Assembly (NCBI GenBank): GCA_012735575.1
Contig: JAAYGY010000062.1
Coordinates: forward strand, 1-32,019
Direction: 5' to 3'
Length of the DNA: 32,019 nucleotides
Source of the DNA: Clostridiales bacterium
GTDB lineage: Bacteria > Bacillota > Clostridia > Caldicoprobacterales > UBA3941
Shown piece by piece: positions 7,232 to 16,205 of the stretch. The notes beneath the pieces were generated by a model. The model did not search any database. It saw only the letters and a list, made by a program, of their open reading frames with translations, and had not been told where the DNA came from. Numbering within the stretch: position 1 is the stretch's first letter; every line of letters starts with the position of its first letter. The position numbers were made by a program, and so were the translations under genes.

Positions 7232-8890
7232 TTATTTAACCCGTTTGGCTATCTCCCTGTTTATCCTGTTTCTAAGGTTAATCAGGTACAAATCGGATTT
7301 GGGGTATTCTTCAAAGGTTATAGGTTTAGGCAAGTCACCTTCTATTAACTCCATAACGTATTCTTTGCTTGTTAGGCTCTCCAGCATTTTCATAGCCCTT
7401 AGATCAGTCATGGCATGATAAAATACCATTATACGTATAGACTCTTCTGGTGTACCATCATCCTTTGGATAAACCAGGAAGGGATCCCCTGACGGGAAAG
7501 CGCCTCCAGCATCGGTTACCAAATAGGGGTTAATATGCCTTAGTGAATACTGGGAGTTATAGAAGTTATAGCCCCAGTGTAATGAGCCTTCTATATCGTA
7601 TTTATAAAGCTGAGTGCCGTAAATCCTGTTTCTGGCTGATGGCATGGCCATAAAACGGTTACTTACCTTGTAATACTGACTGGTGCAATAGTAGGACCAA
7701 AGATTTTTAACCCCATTGTCTATAAATGTATGAATATGATTGTTTGAAACTACTGGTTTTTCCAAGATACCAGTCTTGTAGAACTCATAGTCAGACAAGG
7801 CATCAATAACAACAAAGTCTTTTAAGTATTCTATTACAGATTCCTTAGCTGCCTTGTAGGATTCCAGATGATATAATGTGGGCTCATCTGATATATGGAA
7901 ATAAGTATTCTTATCAATGCCCCATTCCTTTAATTTGGCAATCAGCTGTGGCAGATACGCATGCAAGAATTTGGTGTATTCTCCTCCAACAGCCGGTGTA
8001 TCCCATCCAAAGATCCGCTTATACTCCCCATCTACCGTTGCCATTACCTTTGGTGCAGCCTTTGCTCCCCACTGTGTGAAAAGGTGGGACATTTCAAAAT
8101 ACTCTACCCCAACCCTTTGGCACATATCCACCCAGCGTTTAAGCCTGGTAAAGTCAAAAGAATAGTTGCCATTCTCCACAAAAACATCTACCAGTTGAAT
8201 AGTTGTACGCTCGCCGCCAACGGCAGTGTCAAGAGGCTGGGTAAACTGTGGAGTTAAAATCATGTTGATACCGCGTTTTACTGCTGTAGCGATAAAGTTT
8301 TCTAATATTCTCCAATGTTCCTCGGAAAACACCCCTACCTTGTAATAATCAGCTAAGCAATCCCCGTGGAACCATTCAGTCCTAACAAGTTCCTGTTTGG
8401 GAAGTACCGCATCAAAGATAGTAACAGAATTCTCTGCACTTGCTACCTCTTTCCCCTCGTGGTCAAAGAATTTAACTTTAATGGGGTATTCTCCTGCCTC
8501 CATATCTTCGGTTACTTCCACATCTATCCACAGGCTATGCCAGTGCCCTGGCACAAAGATGATTTTTCCATCCTCCACATCCGTCAACAGATCGGGATAT
8601 AGCCCTGGCTTGGTTCGAAGATAGTTGTCATCAACCTCAATATGGCAGCAATATGAGGCAGGAACCTCTACCACCTTTCGTACTCTGATATGGTCTTTTA
8701 TTGGCGACTCCACTTCCACCCTGCCGTGTATAGTATATTTGTTACTGGCGCTATAGGCCACCTGAAAGGAAACTGTTTCGTTTTTTAGGGCGGTTAGTAT
8801 ATTGCATTCTGGCTCATACCTTGGTTCCTCGTCGGAAAAAACTTTCTTCAAGGAACTTAATACCTTTGCAGTGTAAAGGATTTCACTCAT
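7232..8890 (-). CDS. DUF4091 / GH123-like glycosidase, probable N-acetylhexosaminidase
   Basis: A 552-residue cytoplasmic protein, no signal peptide. The ATG at 8890 (MSEILYTAKVLSSL) follows GGAGGAAGATTA. An N-terminal beta-rich part (about 1-170, including VPGHWHSLWIDVEV) leads to a TIM-barrel part with YFHISDEPT, where Asp335-Glu336 match the adjacent Asp-Glu pair used for substrate-assisted catalysis in GH123 beta-N-acetylgalactosaminidases. DUF4091 proteins belong to this superfamily. It is the last gene of an operon with nahK, a nucleotidyltransferase and galE, which fits release of GalNAc or GlcNAc inside the cell from an imported oligosaccharide. The precise linkage is unknown. Confidence 0.85.
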   Translation of the reverse strand: MSEILYTAKVLSSLKKVFSDEEPRYEPECNILTALKNETVSFQVAYSASNKYTIHGRVEVESPIKDHIRVRKVVEVPASYCCHIEVDDNYLRTKPGLYPDLLTDVEDGKIIFVPGHWHSLWIDVEVTEDMEAGEYPIKVKFFDHEGKEVASAENSVTIFDAVLPKQELVRTEWFHGDCLADYYKVGVFSEEHWRILENFIATAVKRGINMILTPQFTQPLDTAVGGERTTIQLVDVFVENGNYSFDFTRLKRWVDMCQRVGVEYFEMSHLFTQWGAKAAPKVMATVDGEYKRIFGWDTPAVGGEYTKFLHAYLPQLIAKLKEWGIDKNTYFHISDEPTLYHLESYKAAKESVIEYLKDFVVIDALSDYEFYKTGILEKPVVSNNHIHTFIDNGVKNLWSYYCTSQYYKVSNRFMAMPSARNRIYGTQLYKYDIEGSLHWGYNFYNSQYSLRHINPYLVTDAGGAFPSGDPFLVYPKDDGTPEESIRIMVFYHAMTDLRAMKMLESLTSKEYVMELIEGDLPKPITFEEYPKSDLYLINLRNRINREIAKRVK

Positions 8891-8952
8891 TAATCTTCCT
8901 CCGTCCAAATTTTATAATTAAATGTATAATAAAGAAAACTTGGCTCTATGGC

Positions 8953-10065
8953 TTATTTCATATATTTTTCTACAATCTTATTCATTTCATCCATCTTTTC
9001 TTCCATATCTGCCACCAGTTTAAACTGGGTTCGGGTACGGTCTAAATTGTGTTCCGGCCTGTGAATTTTAAAATAGGTATCTCCTTGCAGATAGTCTGTT
9101 AAGAATCTGATTCCACATTCATAGGTCATCAGCTTAGCAGAAAAGGCCAGATATTCAAGCTCAGTTTTGGTAAGGCTGGCTCCCGCCTCTTCCAGGAATC
9201 CCTTGGTGTACTTTTCGTACAGATTTAAGTCCATCCAAACCTTGGACAGATCCTTTTCATCCTCTGGTGCAGTACTGGCACCAAACCGGATAGAGTCACC
9301 AAAATCGTAAAGGGATAGGCCGGGCATTACAGTATCCAGATCAATTACACATATACCTTCCCCTGTAGTAGTGTCTATCATTACATTATTAAGCTTTGTA
9401 TCATTGTGGGTAACCCTCAAGGGCAGCTGCCCTTTTTCCAAAAGATCCACCAGTATGGGAGTATCATGCTCCCTGGCAAAGGCAAACTCTATTTCTTCCT
9501 TTACATCCTTTGCCCGGTTCATAACATCTTCTTCCACAGCCTTAACCAGTGCGTCAAAGCGAAGTTTTGTATGGTGGAAGTTGGGTATGGTTTCATGAAG
9601 TTTTTCTGCAGGGTAATCACTAAGCAGCCTTTGGAACTTTCCAAACGCCTTGCCTACATTATAAAACTGGTGGGCACTCTCGGGAAGTTCATAAGCCTTA
9701 GCGCCTTCTATATAGAGATAAGCCCTCCAGTAATTGCCCTCTTCACTTACATATAACGCTTTATTATCTACTGTGGGCACTATGTTAAGAGTCTCCCTTA
9801 GAGGATCACCACCGGCAGCTATAATTTTCTCCCTCATATGCTGGGTTATGCCCATTACGTTTTCCATCAGCTTTTCCGGTTCTTTGAAAATGCTATGATT
9901 TATTCTCTGCAGAATATAGCGTTGTTCCTTACCGTCATCCTTGGTAAAGTAGACTATAAAGGTGTCGTTTATATGCCCGTCAGTATTACGTTTGGCCTTT
10001 TGGTATTGGCCGTCAAACTGAAATTCTTTAGCTATTTTTTCTACATTAAATTCATTCCTATTCAT
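8953..10065 (-). CDS. nahK: N-acetylhexosamine 1-kinase (NahK/LnpB-like)
   Basis: A 370-residue kinase of the aminoglycoside phosphotransferase fold. The signature VTHNDTKLNNVM holds catalytic Asp222, and VIDLDTVMPG carries the metal-binding Asp242/Asp244. The N-terminal block NTDGHINDTF and YILQRIN also fit bifidobacterial NahK. That enzyme phosphorylates GlcNAc and GalNAc at C1 using ATP. It is 12 bp downstream of the nucleotidyltransferase and 62 bp upstream of the GH123-like gene, so all are probably co-transcribed. The product, HexNAc-1-phosphate, is the natural substrate for the gene before it. No lacto-N-biose phosphorylase (GH112) is in the window. Confidence 0.9.
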   Translation of the reverse strand: MNRNEFNVEKIAKEFQFDGQYQKAKRNTDGHINDTFIVYFTKDDGKEQRYILQRINHSIFKEPEKLMENVMGITQHMREKIIAAGGDPLRETLNIVPTVDNKALYVSEEGNYWRAYLYIEGAKAYELPESAHQFYNVGKAFGKFQRLLSDYPAEKLHETIPNFHHTKLRFDALVKAVEEDVMNRAKDVKEEIEFAFAREHDTPILVDLLEKGQLPLRVTHNDTKLNNVMIDTTTGEGICVIDLDTVMPGLSLYDFGDSIRFGASTAPEDEKDLSKVWMDLNLYEKYTKGFLEEAGASLTKTELEYLAFSAKLMTYECGIRFLTDYLQGDTYFKIHRPEHNLDRTRTQFKLVADMEEKMDEMNKIVEKYMK

Positions 10066-10078
10066 AGTTACTCAGCTC

Positions 10079-10984
10079 CTATAATTTATCTGGATATATC
10101 CCCTGTTTAATCAATTCTCCTATTGCTTTTTTTACTATAGGTTTGTCCTCTTTATAGGTAACTCCGTACCAGCGCTCATTGGAAGTTAAGACCTTGACCT
10201 TTGCCTTGTCATCTGTGACCAGATCTCCTACTAGATTGGGAAGGAAAAACTCTGCCTTTTCTATATTGTCTTTGTTTTTCTCTAAAAAGTTGGAAAATCC
10301 GGTCTCCAACTCATCAAAAATACTGGGGGTAAAGCCCCACATATTCATAGATACAATGCTGTTCTCAGGTATAGTAATCCATTCTCCATCTTCCTGATAT
10401 TTTACACCATCGGAAAACCTTTGTATCTTGGTACGCTCCTTGATATCTTCCAGATAACCCTGGGAGTTAACTTGACATATACCTCTTGATACATAACCAT
10501 GCTCTGTTAAAGTATTCTTTAGTATAAAGCCTACCATAGCATAGTTATAGGACTTAACATCATCTATATCCTTTAAATAATCATAGAGAACCTGAAAGGA
10601 ATCCCTTCCATAAAAATCATCAGCATTGATAACCGCAAAAGGCCTGTCAATTTTACCCCTGCAGCTAAGTACTGCATGGCCAGTACCCCAGGGTTTTTCT
10701 CTTTCTGCAGGCCTTGTAAAGCCCTCTGGTAAATCATCTATATCCTGAAAAACATAGGCGGTTTCCACCTTTTTCTCGATTCTGCTACCTATAACCTCTC
10801 TAAAAGCCTCTTCTATCTCCTCTTTAATAATAAATACTACCTTGTCAAATCCAGCCTTTAATGCATCGTATATGGAATAATCAATAATTATCTCTCCGTT
10901 TGGTCCAACGGGATCAATCTGCTTAAGCCCTCCATATCTACTTCCCATCCCTGCTGCCATAATAACTAATGCAGGTTTCTTCAT
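10079..10984 (-). CDS. Sugar-1-phosphate nucleotidyltransferase, probable UDP-HexNAc former
   Basis: A 301-residue protein of the NTP_transferase fold. The N terminus has the nucleotide-binding loop AAGMGSRYGGLKQ (10-22) followed by DPVGPNGE, and NADDFYG holds the acidic metal-binding residues. The later part (about 200-301, NMWGFTPSIFDELETGF) looks like the family's C-terminal region. It lies between galE (51 bp gap) and nahK (12 bp gap). In the bifidobacterial pathway this step is done by the unrelated GalT-type LnpC, so I infer that this enzyme makes UDP-GlcNAc or UDP-GalNAc directly from the nucleotide triphosphate. Which nucleotide it uses is not visible. Confidence 0.85.
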   Translation of the reverse strand: MKKPALVIMAAGMGSRYGGLKQIDPVGPNGEIIIDYSIYDALKAGFDKVVFIIKEEIEEAFREVIGSRIEKKVETAYVFQDIDDLPEGFTRPAEREKPWGTGHAVLSCRGKIDRPFAVINADDFYGRDSFQVLYDYLKDIDDVKSYNYAMVGFILKNTLTEHGYVSRGICQVNSQGYLEDIKERTKIQRFSDGVKYQEDGEWITIPENSIVSMNMWGFTPSIFDELETGFSNFLEKNKDNIEKAEFFLPNLVGDLVTDDKAKVKVLTSNERWYGVTYKEDKPIVKKAIGELIKQGIYPDKL

Positions 10985-11035
10985 TTTGTAGACCTCCTCA
11001 GTGTTTGTTGCTTACTCCCTATTTTTCGTATTATT

Positions 11036-12049
11036 TTATTCTTCGTATCCCTTAGGGTTATTTGACTGCCAACGCCAGGAATCCTGGAACATTTCCTCTA
11101 ATCCTCTGGTTGCAGTCCATCCCAGCTCCTTATTGGCCTTGCTTGGATCTGCATAGCAGGAAGCAATGTCTCCCGGTCTTCTGTCAACTATCTTGTAGGG
11201 TATGGGTTTGCCCGTTACCTTTTCAAAAGCTTTTACCATCTCTAAAACGCTATATCCCTTACCAGTTCCAAGATTATAGGTAACTACTCCTGGATTGGTC
11301 ATTAGCTTGTCCAGAGCTTTTAAATGCCCCAGCACCAGGTCTACTACATGGATATAATCCCTCACCCCGGTGCCATCAGGAGTTGGATAATCATTCCCAA
11401 ATACCTTAAGTTCTTCTAACTTACCCGATGCTACCTGGGTAATATATGGAACAAGGTTATTGGGAATACCTTTTGGATCCTCACCTATACGGCCGCTTTT
11501 ATGAGCCCCAACGGGATTGAAATACCTTAGAATAGCTATATTAAAGCTGTTATCGGATCTATATAAATCCCTTAGGATCTGTTCGATCATAAGTTTGGTT
11601 TGTCCATAGGGATTGGTCGCTGATAATGGAAAATCTTCAGTTATGGGCACTCTACTGGGATCTCCGTATACCGTTGCCGAAGAACTGAAAACCATATTCT
11701 TTACCCCATACTTTTGCATAGCCTCACATAGGAGCAAAGTGCCTGTTATATTATTATGGTAATAATGTAGGGGTATGGACACAGATTCACCTACTGCCTT
11801 TAAGCCGGCAAAATGCATTACTGCATCTATGGACTCCTCCTTAAATATGGTGTCTAGTGCCTGACTGTCCAGCAGATCAGCCTTATAAAATTTCAGGCTC
11901 TTTCCGGTGATCTCCTCTACCCTTCTTAAAGCCTCTTCCTTACTGTTGCTTAGATTATCCACTACCACCACTTCATAACCTGCGTTCAATAATTCTACGC
12001 AGGCATGGCTTCCTATATATCCTGCTCCACCTGTTACTAATATCTTCAT
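11036..12049 (-). CDS. galE: UDP-glucose/UDP-HexNAc 4-epimerase
   Basis: A 337-residue GalE of normal length; GAGGAGGTGGCAAG precedes the ATG. NAD-binding [10 protein letters not shown] carries Gly7-x-x-Gly10-x-x-Gly13. The catalytic set is SSSATVYG with Tyr148 and Lys152 in NPYGQTK. Near the C terminus [16 protein letters not shown] puts Cys298 at the position of E. coli Tyr299 and human Cys307. A small residue there lets the enzyme accept UDP-GlcNAc and UDP-GalNAc as well as the plain hexoses. That fits its place as first gene of the operon with nahK. It would feed salvaged GalNAc into the UDP-GlcNAc pool. Confidence 0.95.
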   Translation of the reverse strand: MKILVTGGAGYIGSHACVELLNAGYEVVVVDNLSNSKEEALRRVEEITGKSLKFYKADLLDSQALDTIFKEESIDAVMHFAGLKAVGESVSIPLHYYHNNITGTLLLCEAMQKYGVKNMVFSSSATVYGDPSRVPITEDFPLSATNPYGQTKLMIEQILRDLYRSDNSFNIAILRYFNPVGAHKSGRIGEDPKGIPNNLVPYITQVASGKLEELKVFGNDYPTPDGTGVRDYIHVVDLVLGHLKALDKLMTNPGVVTYNLGTGKGYSVLEMVKAFEKVTGKPIPYKIVDRRPGDIASCYADPSKANKELGWTATRGLEEMFQDSWRWQSNNPKGYEE

Positions 12050-12111
12050 CTTGCCACCTCCTCATAATAGAATACCATGATTAATAAAAAAGTTAAAGGC
12101 CTGTAATACAA

Positions 12112-12150
12112 AAACAAAAGGAAAGGAAGGATCCTTTTTGATCCCTCCTT
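12112..12150 (-). terminator. Terminator after the FAD-dependent oxidoreductase operon
   Basis: AAGGAGGGATC pairs with GATCCTTCCTT on the minus strand (12140-12150 with 12123-12133; one G-U pair), 6-nt loop, followed by TCCTTTTGTTTTTG. It separates the flavoprotein operon from the galE operon. Confidence 0.75.
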
Positions 12151-12214
12151 TTTATATTGACCTGAATGTAATACTATATCCTAAAAATATATTTTTCAAA
12201 TATAACTGTAGTCT

Positions 12215-13945
12215 CTACCTTAGTTCACAGGAAAACAGATGAACCTTTTCAGATCCCCAGGTGGATTCAAACGTAACTCTAATAGCACTAGCCCTTACAT
12301 TAAGGCCTACCTTTACTAAACGTTGATAGTTGTTGTCTATACGTGCTACTTCCTCCCATTGTCCACCTTTACTCTCATTCATAGCTTCAATCTTAAAAGC
12401 CTTTACCATTGTTTCTGGAACCTTTATTGGCTCTGCATCTAAGGGGTAATAGCATGGCATGTTATGACCCTCTCTATTTAAGTCGCTGTCAAATATTAGG
12501 CGCATCTCCTTTATATCTTCCGGCTTACCAAATTCAAATTTTACCCATGACCCTAATTGACCAGTCCAGCCATTGTCCTCTCCTCCTACAGGGCGGTCTA
12601 TTCCGTTTCTAAGAGGTTCTGGATCGCCCTCCGATGCACTTAATCTTGCAGCCTTTGTTAGAGGAGATACTTCCCTTGTATGCCATGGCAAATAGCAATC
12701 ATCCTCCATCAAGGTCTGTTGAAGCTCCTTTATTTTTTTCTCATATATTGACCTTGGAGTTAAACCTTCCCTAACCGCTATGGCAGCAGCCGTTCCAACT
12801 GCCTGACCTAAAGTAGCACAGGTAGCCATCACCCGTGTTGCAGAAAGTGCAGCATGGCTCACGCTAATATTACGTCCAGCACAGAATAGGTTTTCAATAT
12901 TCTTTGAATACAAACATCTATATGGTATTCCAAAAGGTGATGGGGCAGGATGAAATATTGTAGGAGGACCTGGGTATTTTATTCCACCGGGATGATGGTC
13001 ATCCATAGTCCATCCACCATAAGCTACTAAATCCTCAAATCTGCCTTCAGATCTTACATCGTTTTGTGTTAATATATAATCTCCAACATATCGTCTGCTT
13101 TCTCTTTTTCCTGGTAAAAAGCCTACCCAGTCCAGTACCCAGTTTTCTGCTCCGTGATCTCCATGGTTTTTTACATGATCCCAAACACCAAATGCCACCT
13201 TCAATAGCTCATCACGAATTTCTTCTGTGTCATATATACTGTCCTGCTCTCCTCCCAACTCAATCCACCAGAAATTGTTGTTGTCTATATGATGATCCCT
13301 ATATGGAAGGTCATCATCGGATAAATACTTATATGCCCAGGTAGGAGGAATAAAAGGCTGCGGTCTGTCTGTCTCCCTGGCTTGAATTAAACAGCTCATT
13401 CCCATAGTTTTCCTGTCAGCTATTTCTGGCTGTATATCCTCATTGAATTCACTGGCAGCCTCTCTGCCCACCCTAAATTCTGCTCCGGAAAGTGGCGCAA
13501 GAATACTGTCTCCTGAACAATCTGCAAAAAGGTCAGCTTCTACAGTATGCCAGGTCTGAGTTGTTAGTTGCCATCCTTTTATACTTCGAATACGGTTTCC
13601 ATCCATTTCTAAATCATTACATGAGCAATTAAGTAGTAAAGTTATATTTTCTTCCAAGGCAACCTTCTCATATAGAATACTATCCCAAATGGAATAATTG
13701 CCGGTTGGGTTTCTATATTTGTTTTCCAATTCAATTTCTTCCAATATTCCTGTCTCACGATTATTATCTCCATGAGCACCACAAATCCACATACGGATTT
13801 CAGAGGATGCATTGCCTCCCAAAACTGGCCTCTCGTGCATTAGAACTACTTTTGCCCCATGCCGTGCAGCAGCAATTGCAGCGCACATCCCAGCCAGTCC
13901 CCCACCAACCACACAAAAATCTGCTTTATGAACTATATGTTTCAA
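12215..13945 (-). CDS. FAD-dependent oxidoreductase (FAD_oxidored) with C-terminal beta-sandwich
   Basis: A 576-residue flavoprotein. The N terminus has the dinucleotide-binding GGGLAG (14-19) and ERPVLGGNASSEIR. The second FAD motif is around NLFCAGRNISVSHAALSATR, followed by ATCATLGQAVGTAAAI. No signal peptide, so cytoplasmic. After about residue 440 the flavin domain ends and a beta-rich segment follows (SWVKFEFGKPEDIKEMRLIF, IRVTFESTWG) that looks like a discoidin or carbohydrate-binding fold. It is 25 bp after a second flavoprotein and ends the transporter operon. Members of this family are frequent in glycan-use loci, but I know of no settled reaction; oxidation of a sugar hydroxyl is a guess. 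Confidence 0.85.
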   Translation of the reverse strand: MKHIVHKADFCVVGGGLAGMCAAIAAARHGAKVVLMHERPVLGGNASSEIRMWICGAHGDNNRETGILEEIELENKYRNPTGNYSIWDSILYEKVALEENITLLLNCSCNDLEMDGNRIRSIKGWQLTTQTWHTVEADLFADCSGDSILAPLSGAEFRVGREAASEFNEDIQPEIADRKTMGMSCLIQARETDRPQPFIPPTWAYKYLSDDDLPYRDHHIDNNNFWWIELGGEQDSIYDTEEIRDELLKVAFGVWDHVKNHGDHGAENWVLDWVGFLPGKRESRRYVGDYILTQNDVRSEGRFEDLVAYGGWTMDDHHPGGIKYPGPPTIFHPAPSPFGIPYRCLYSKNIENLFCAGRNISVSHAALSATRVMATCATLGQAVGTAAAIAVREGLTPRSIYEKKIKELQQTLMEDDCYLPWHTREVSPLTKAARLSASEGDPEPLRNGIDRPVGGEDNGWTGQLGSWVKFEFGKPEDIKEMRLIFDSDLNREGHNMPCYYPLDAEPIKVPETMVKAFKIEAMNESKGGQWEEVARIDNNYQRLVKVGLNVRASAIRVTFESTWGSEKVHLFSCELR

Positions 13946-13970
13946 TTACATCCCTCCAGATTGTAATTTT

Positions 13971-15275
13971 TTATGGTTTTATACCTTGTTCCATCAGTAT
14001 ATCCTGTAGTTTTTTAACATTTAATTCTCTAGGTGTTATCCCATCCCTTGCGCACAATGCAGCTGCTATACCTACTGATTGACCCATATTGGCACATATT
14101 GGCATTACCCTAAAATTAGAATGTGCCATATGAGTACCAGATATATTCCTACCTGCTAATAAAAGATTGTCAACCTTTTTAGGAACAAAACACCTATATG
14201 GTATTGTATATCCCTTTTGCTGAGGAAACTTTTTCTGCATTCCAGTTTCGTCTAATCCGCTGCCAGAAAGATTATGAACATCAAAATTGAAATGTGCTCT
14301 TGTTACCGCCCAATCATCAAAAACTCTGGCCTCTAAAATATCTTCTTCGGTTATAGTATATTCTCCTTCAAAATGCCTAGTTTCCCTAACTCCAATCATT
14401 GATGCTGAGCTTATAACATAGCAATTCTCATATCCAGGAATATATTCTCTAAGAAAATCTACTATACTATCTATTTGTTTTCTACATATATATGTCGCTC
14501 TAGTTAAATCTTCAGCTTTTGTACCATCAACATCAATACAATTGGTCATGTTGCAGGTTACTACACCGGGAAGAGTTGTGGGATATAATAAAATATGCCC
14601 AGCAGGATATGGAAGTTTCTCTTTAGCCAGAGTTTGTGCATCACCTGCCGGAACTTGGCAAGTTTCCTCAAAACTACCTAAAAATACAGCTCTTTCTGTA
14701 TCTACACCCGCCACTTTAAACATCAAGGTCATAGGTTGCATTCTACCGTCTGTCTCCCGCCCTTTATAAAAGGGTACTCCACTCTTAGCAGCTATGTCAC
14801 CATCTCCTGAAGCATCTATTATAATCTTAGCCATTATTGCTTCTCGTCCAGATTTACTCTCTACTATAACCCCTTTAATCTTATTGTCCTCCAAAATTAC
14901 GTCACAAGCAAAAGTATGTAGCTGCACAATAACATTGGCCTCATAAAGCATCTCCAACATTACGGTTTTTAATTTTTCCGGATTAATTATTTGTCTACCA
15001 AATTCTTGGTCAACATTATCAGCATTTTGGTGATCACAAGATCGTGTTAATATCTCTTCATAGAATCCTCCTCTTGTATTGCCAGTCCAATGACTCATGA
15101 GCCCTACAGTAGCTACACCTCCTACATCACCCGTCTGCTCAATAAGCATTGTGCGGGCTCCCATTCGTCCGGCGTTTACTGCTGCAGAAAATCCAGCTGG
15201 CCCACCGCCTACAACTAGTACATCCACGCTGTCCTTTATAGGGATTTTTTTACTTGGTTCAGTATAATACTTCAT
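13971..15275 (-). CDS. FAD-dependent oxidoreductase (FAD_oxidored), short form
   Basis: A 434-residue flavoprotein. I chose the ATG at 15275 (MKYYTEPSKK) with AGGAG 11 bases upstream; a GTG four codons earlier overlaps that site. FAD motif GGGPAG (23-28) is followed by IEQTGDVGGVATVG, and a C-terminal flavin motif by NLLLAGRNISGTHMAHSNFR and CANMGQSVGIAAAL. DASGDGDIA is the usual middle motif. It lacks the beta-sandwich of its downstream partner, and the two are only distantly alike, so they probably do different or successive steps. It lies 39 bp after the second permease gene, in one transcript with the transporter. Confidence 0.85.
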   Translation of the reverse strand: MKYYTEPSKKIPIKDSVDVLVVGGGPAGFSAAVNAGRMGARTMLIEQTGDVGGVATVGLMSHWTGNTRGGFYEEILTRSCDHQNADNVDQEFGRQIINPEKLKTVMLEMLYEANVIVQLHTFACDVILEDNKIKGVIVESKSGREAIMAKIIIDASGDGDIAAKSGVPFYKGRETDGRMQPMTLMFKVAGVDTERAVFLGSFEETCQVPAGDAQTLAKEKLPYPAGHILLYPTTLPGVVTCNMTNCIDVDGTKAEDLTRATYICRKQIDSIVDFLREYIPGYENCYVISSASMIGVRETRHFEGEYTITEEDILEARVFDDWAVTRAHFNFDVHNLSGSGLDETGMQKKFPQQKGYTIPYRCFVPKKVDNLLLAGRNISGTHMAHSNFRVMPICANMGQSVGIAAALCARDGITPRELNVKKLQDILMEQGIKP

Positions 15276-15314
15276 TTTATTATACACTCCTATTCTTATA
15301 TAATCAGTATTATA

Positions 15315-16178
15315 TTAGCCTTTAATACTACCGGCTGTAATACCTTCAATAAAATACTTTTGACCTAGTAAAAACACGATAATAATTGGAAATATAGCAG
15401 ATACAGAAGCTGCCATAATTAGTGTATTCTGTTGCCCTCCCATTTCATCAATAAAGTTTGTTAGTCCCAGAGGTATAGTATAAAGGTTTTTATTTGATAA
15501 AAAAACAAGGGGCCCTTCATAGTCATTCCATCTCCATACAAAGGTTAGTATAGCTAGACTGGCCAAAGCCGGTTTGGCAAGGGGAAGAATAATCTGCCAA
15601 AAAGTCCTAAACTCTCCTGCTCCATCAATCCTTGCAGATTCTGATAATTCCATTGGAATAGTCAAAAAATACTGTCTCAAAAGAAATACTCCCAAAGTAG
15701 TAAACATTCCAGGGAGAATTAATGACCAATGGGTATTATATAGACCTAGCCATTGGAACAACATGAATCGAGGCACCATAAGAACTTGAAATGGTATCAT
15801 CATGGTTCCAAGATACATTAAAAATATACTATCCCTGCCTTTAAAATTAAGGCGTGAAAAGCCATATGCTGCTAAACTGCTTGTTGCCAATTCTCCTAAA
15901 ACACATATCACAGTAATCTTAATAGAGTTTAGATAATATACGTAAAAGGGAGGATTTTGATTTAACCATACCTCCACATAATTTTTTGTAGTAAATCTTC
16001 TAGGTATCCATTCTATAGGAAACTTAAATACATCTACTTCTAACTTAAAAGATGTAGATAACATCCATACAAAAGGAAGTATCATAATTATTCCGATTGC
16101 AAACATTATAACTGTCATAAAGAGTTTCCCTATTTTTTCTCGGGTTTTTTTATCAAAGTTTATACTCTCTTTACCCAT
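15315..16178 (-). CDS. Carbohydrate ABC transporter permease, MalG type
   Basis: A 287-residue inner-membrane permease with about six hydrophobic helices, the first at about residues 15-37. The cytoplasmic EAA loop is ESARIDGAGEFRTFWQIILP (about 190-210), which contacts the ATPase. AAAGGACGATATAC precedes the ATG. It pairs with the MalF-type gene 27 bp upstream and with the binding protein before it. No ATPase gene is present, as is common for carbohydrate (CUT1) systems that share an MsmK-like subunit. Confidence 0.95.
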   Translation of the reverse strand: MGKESINFDKKTREKIGKLFMTVIMFAIGIIMILPFVWMLSTSFKLEVDVFKFPIEWIPRRFTTKNYVEVWLNQNPPFYVYYLNSIKITVICVLGELATSSLAAYGFSRLNFKGRDSIFLMYLGTMMIPFQVLMVPRFMLFQWLGLYNTHWSLILPGMFTTLGVFLLRQYFLTIPMELSESARIDGAGEFRTFWQIILPLAKPALASLAILTFVWRWNDYEGPLVFLSNKNLYTIPLGLTNFIDEMGGQQNTLIMAASVSAIFPIIIVFLLGQKYFIEGITAGSIKG

Positions 16179-16205
16179 GTATATCGTCCTTTCTTATTCC
16201 TGCCG

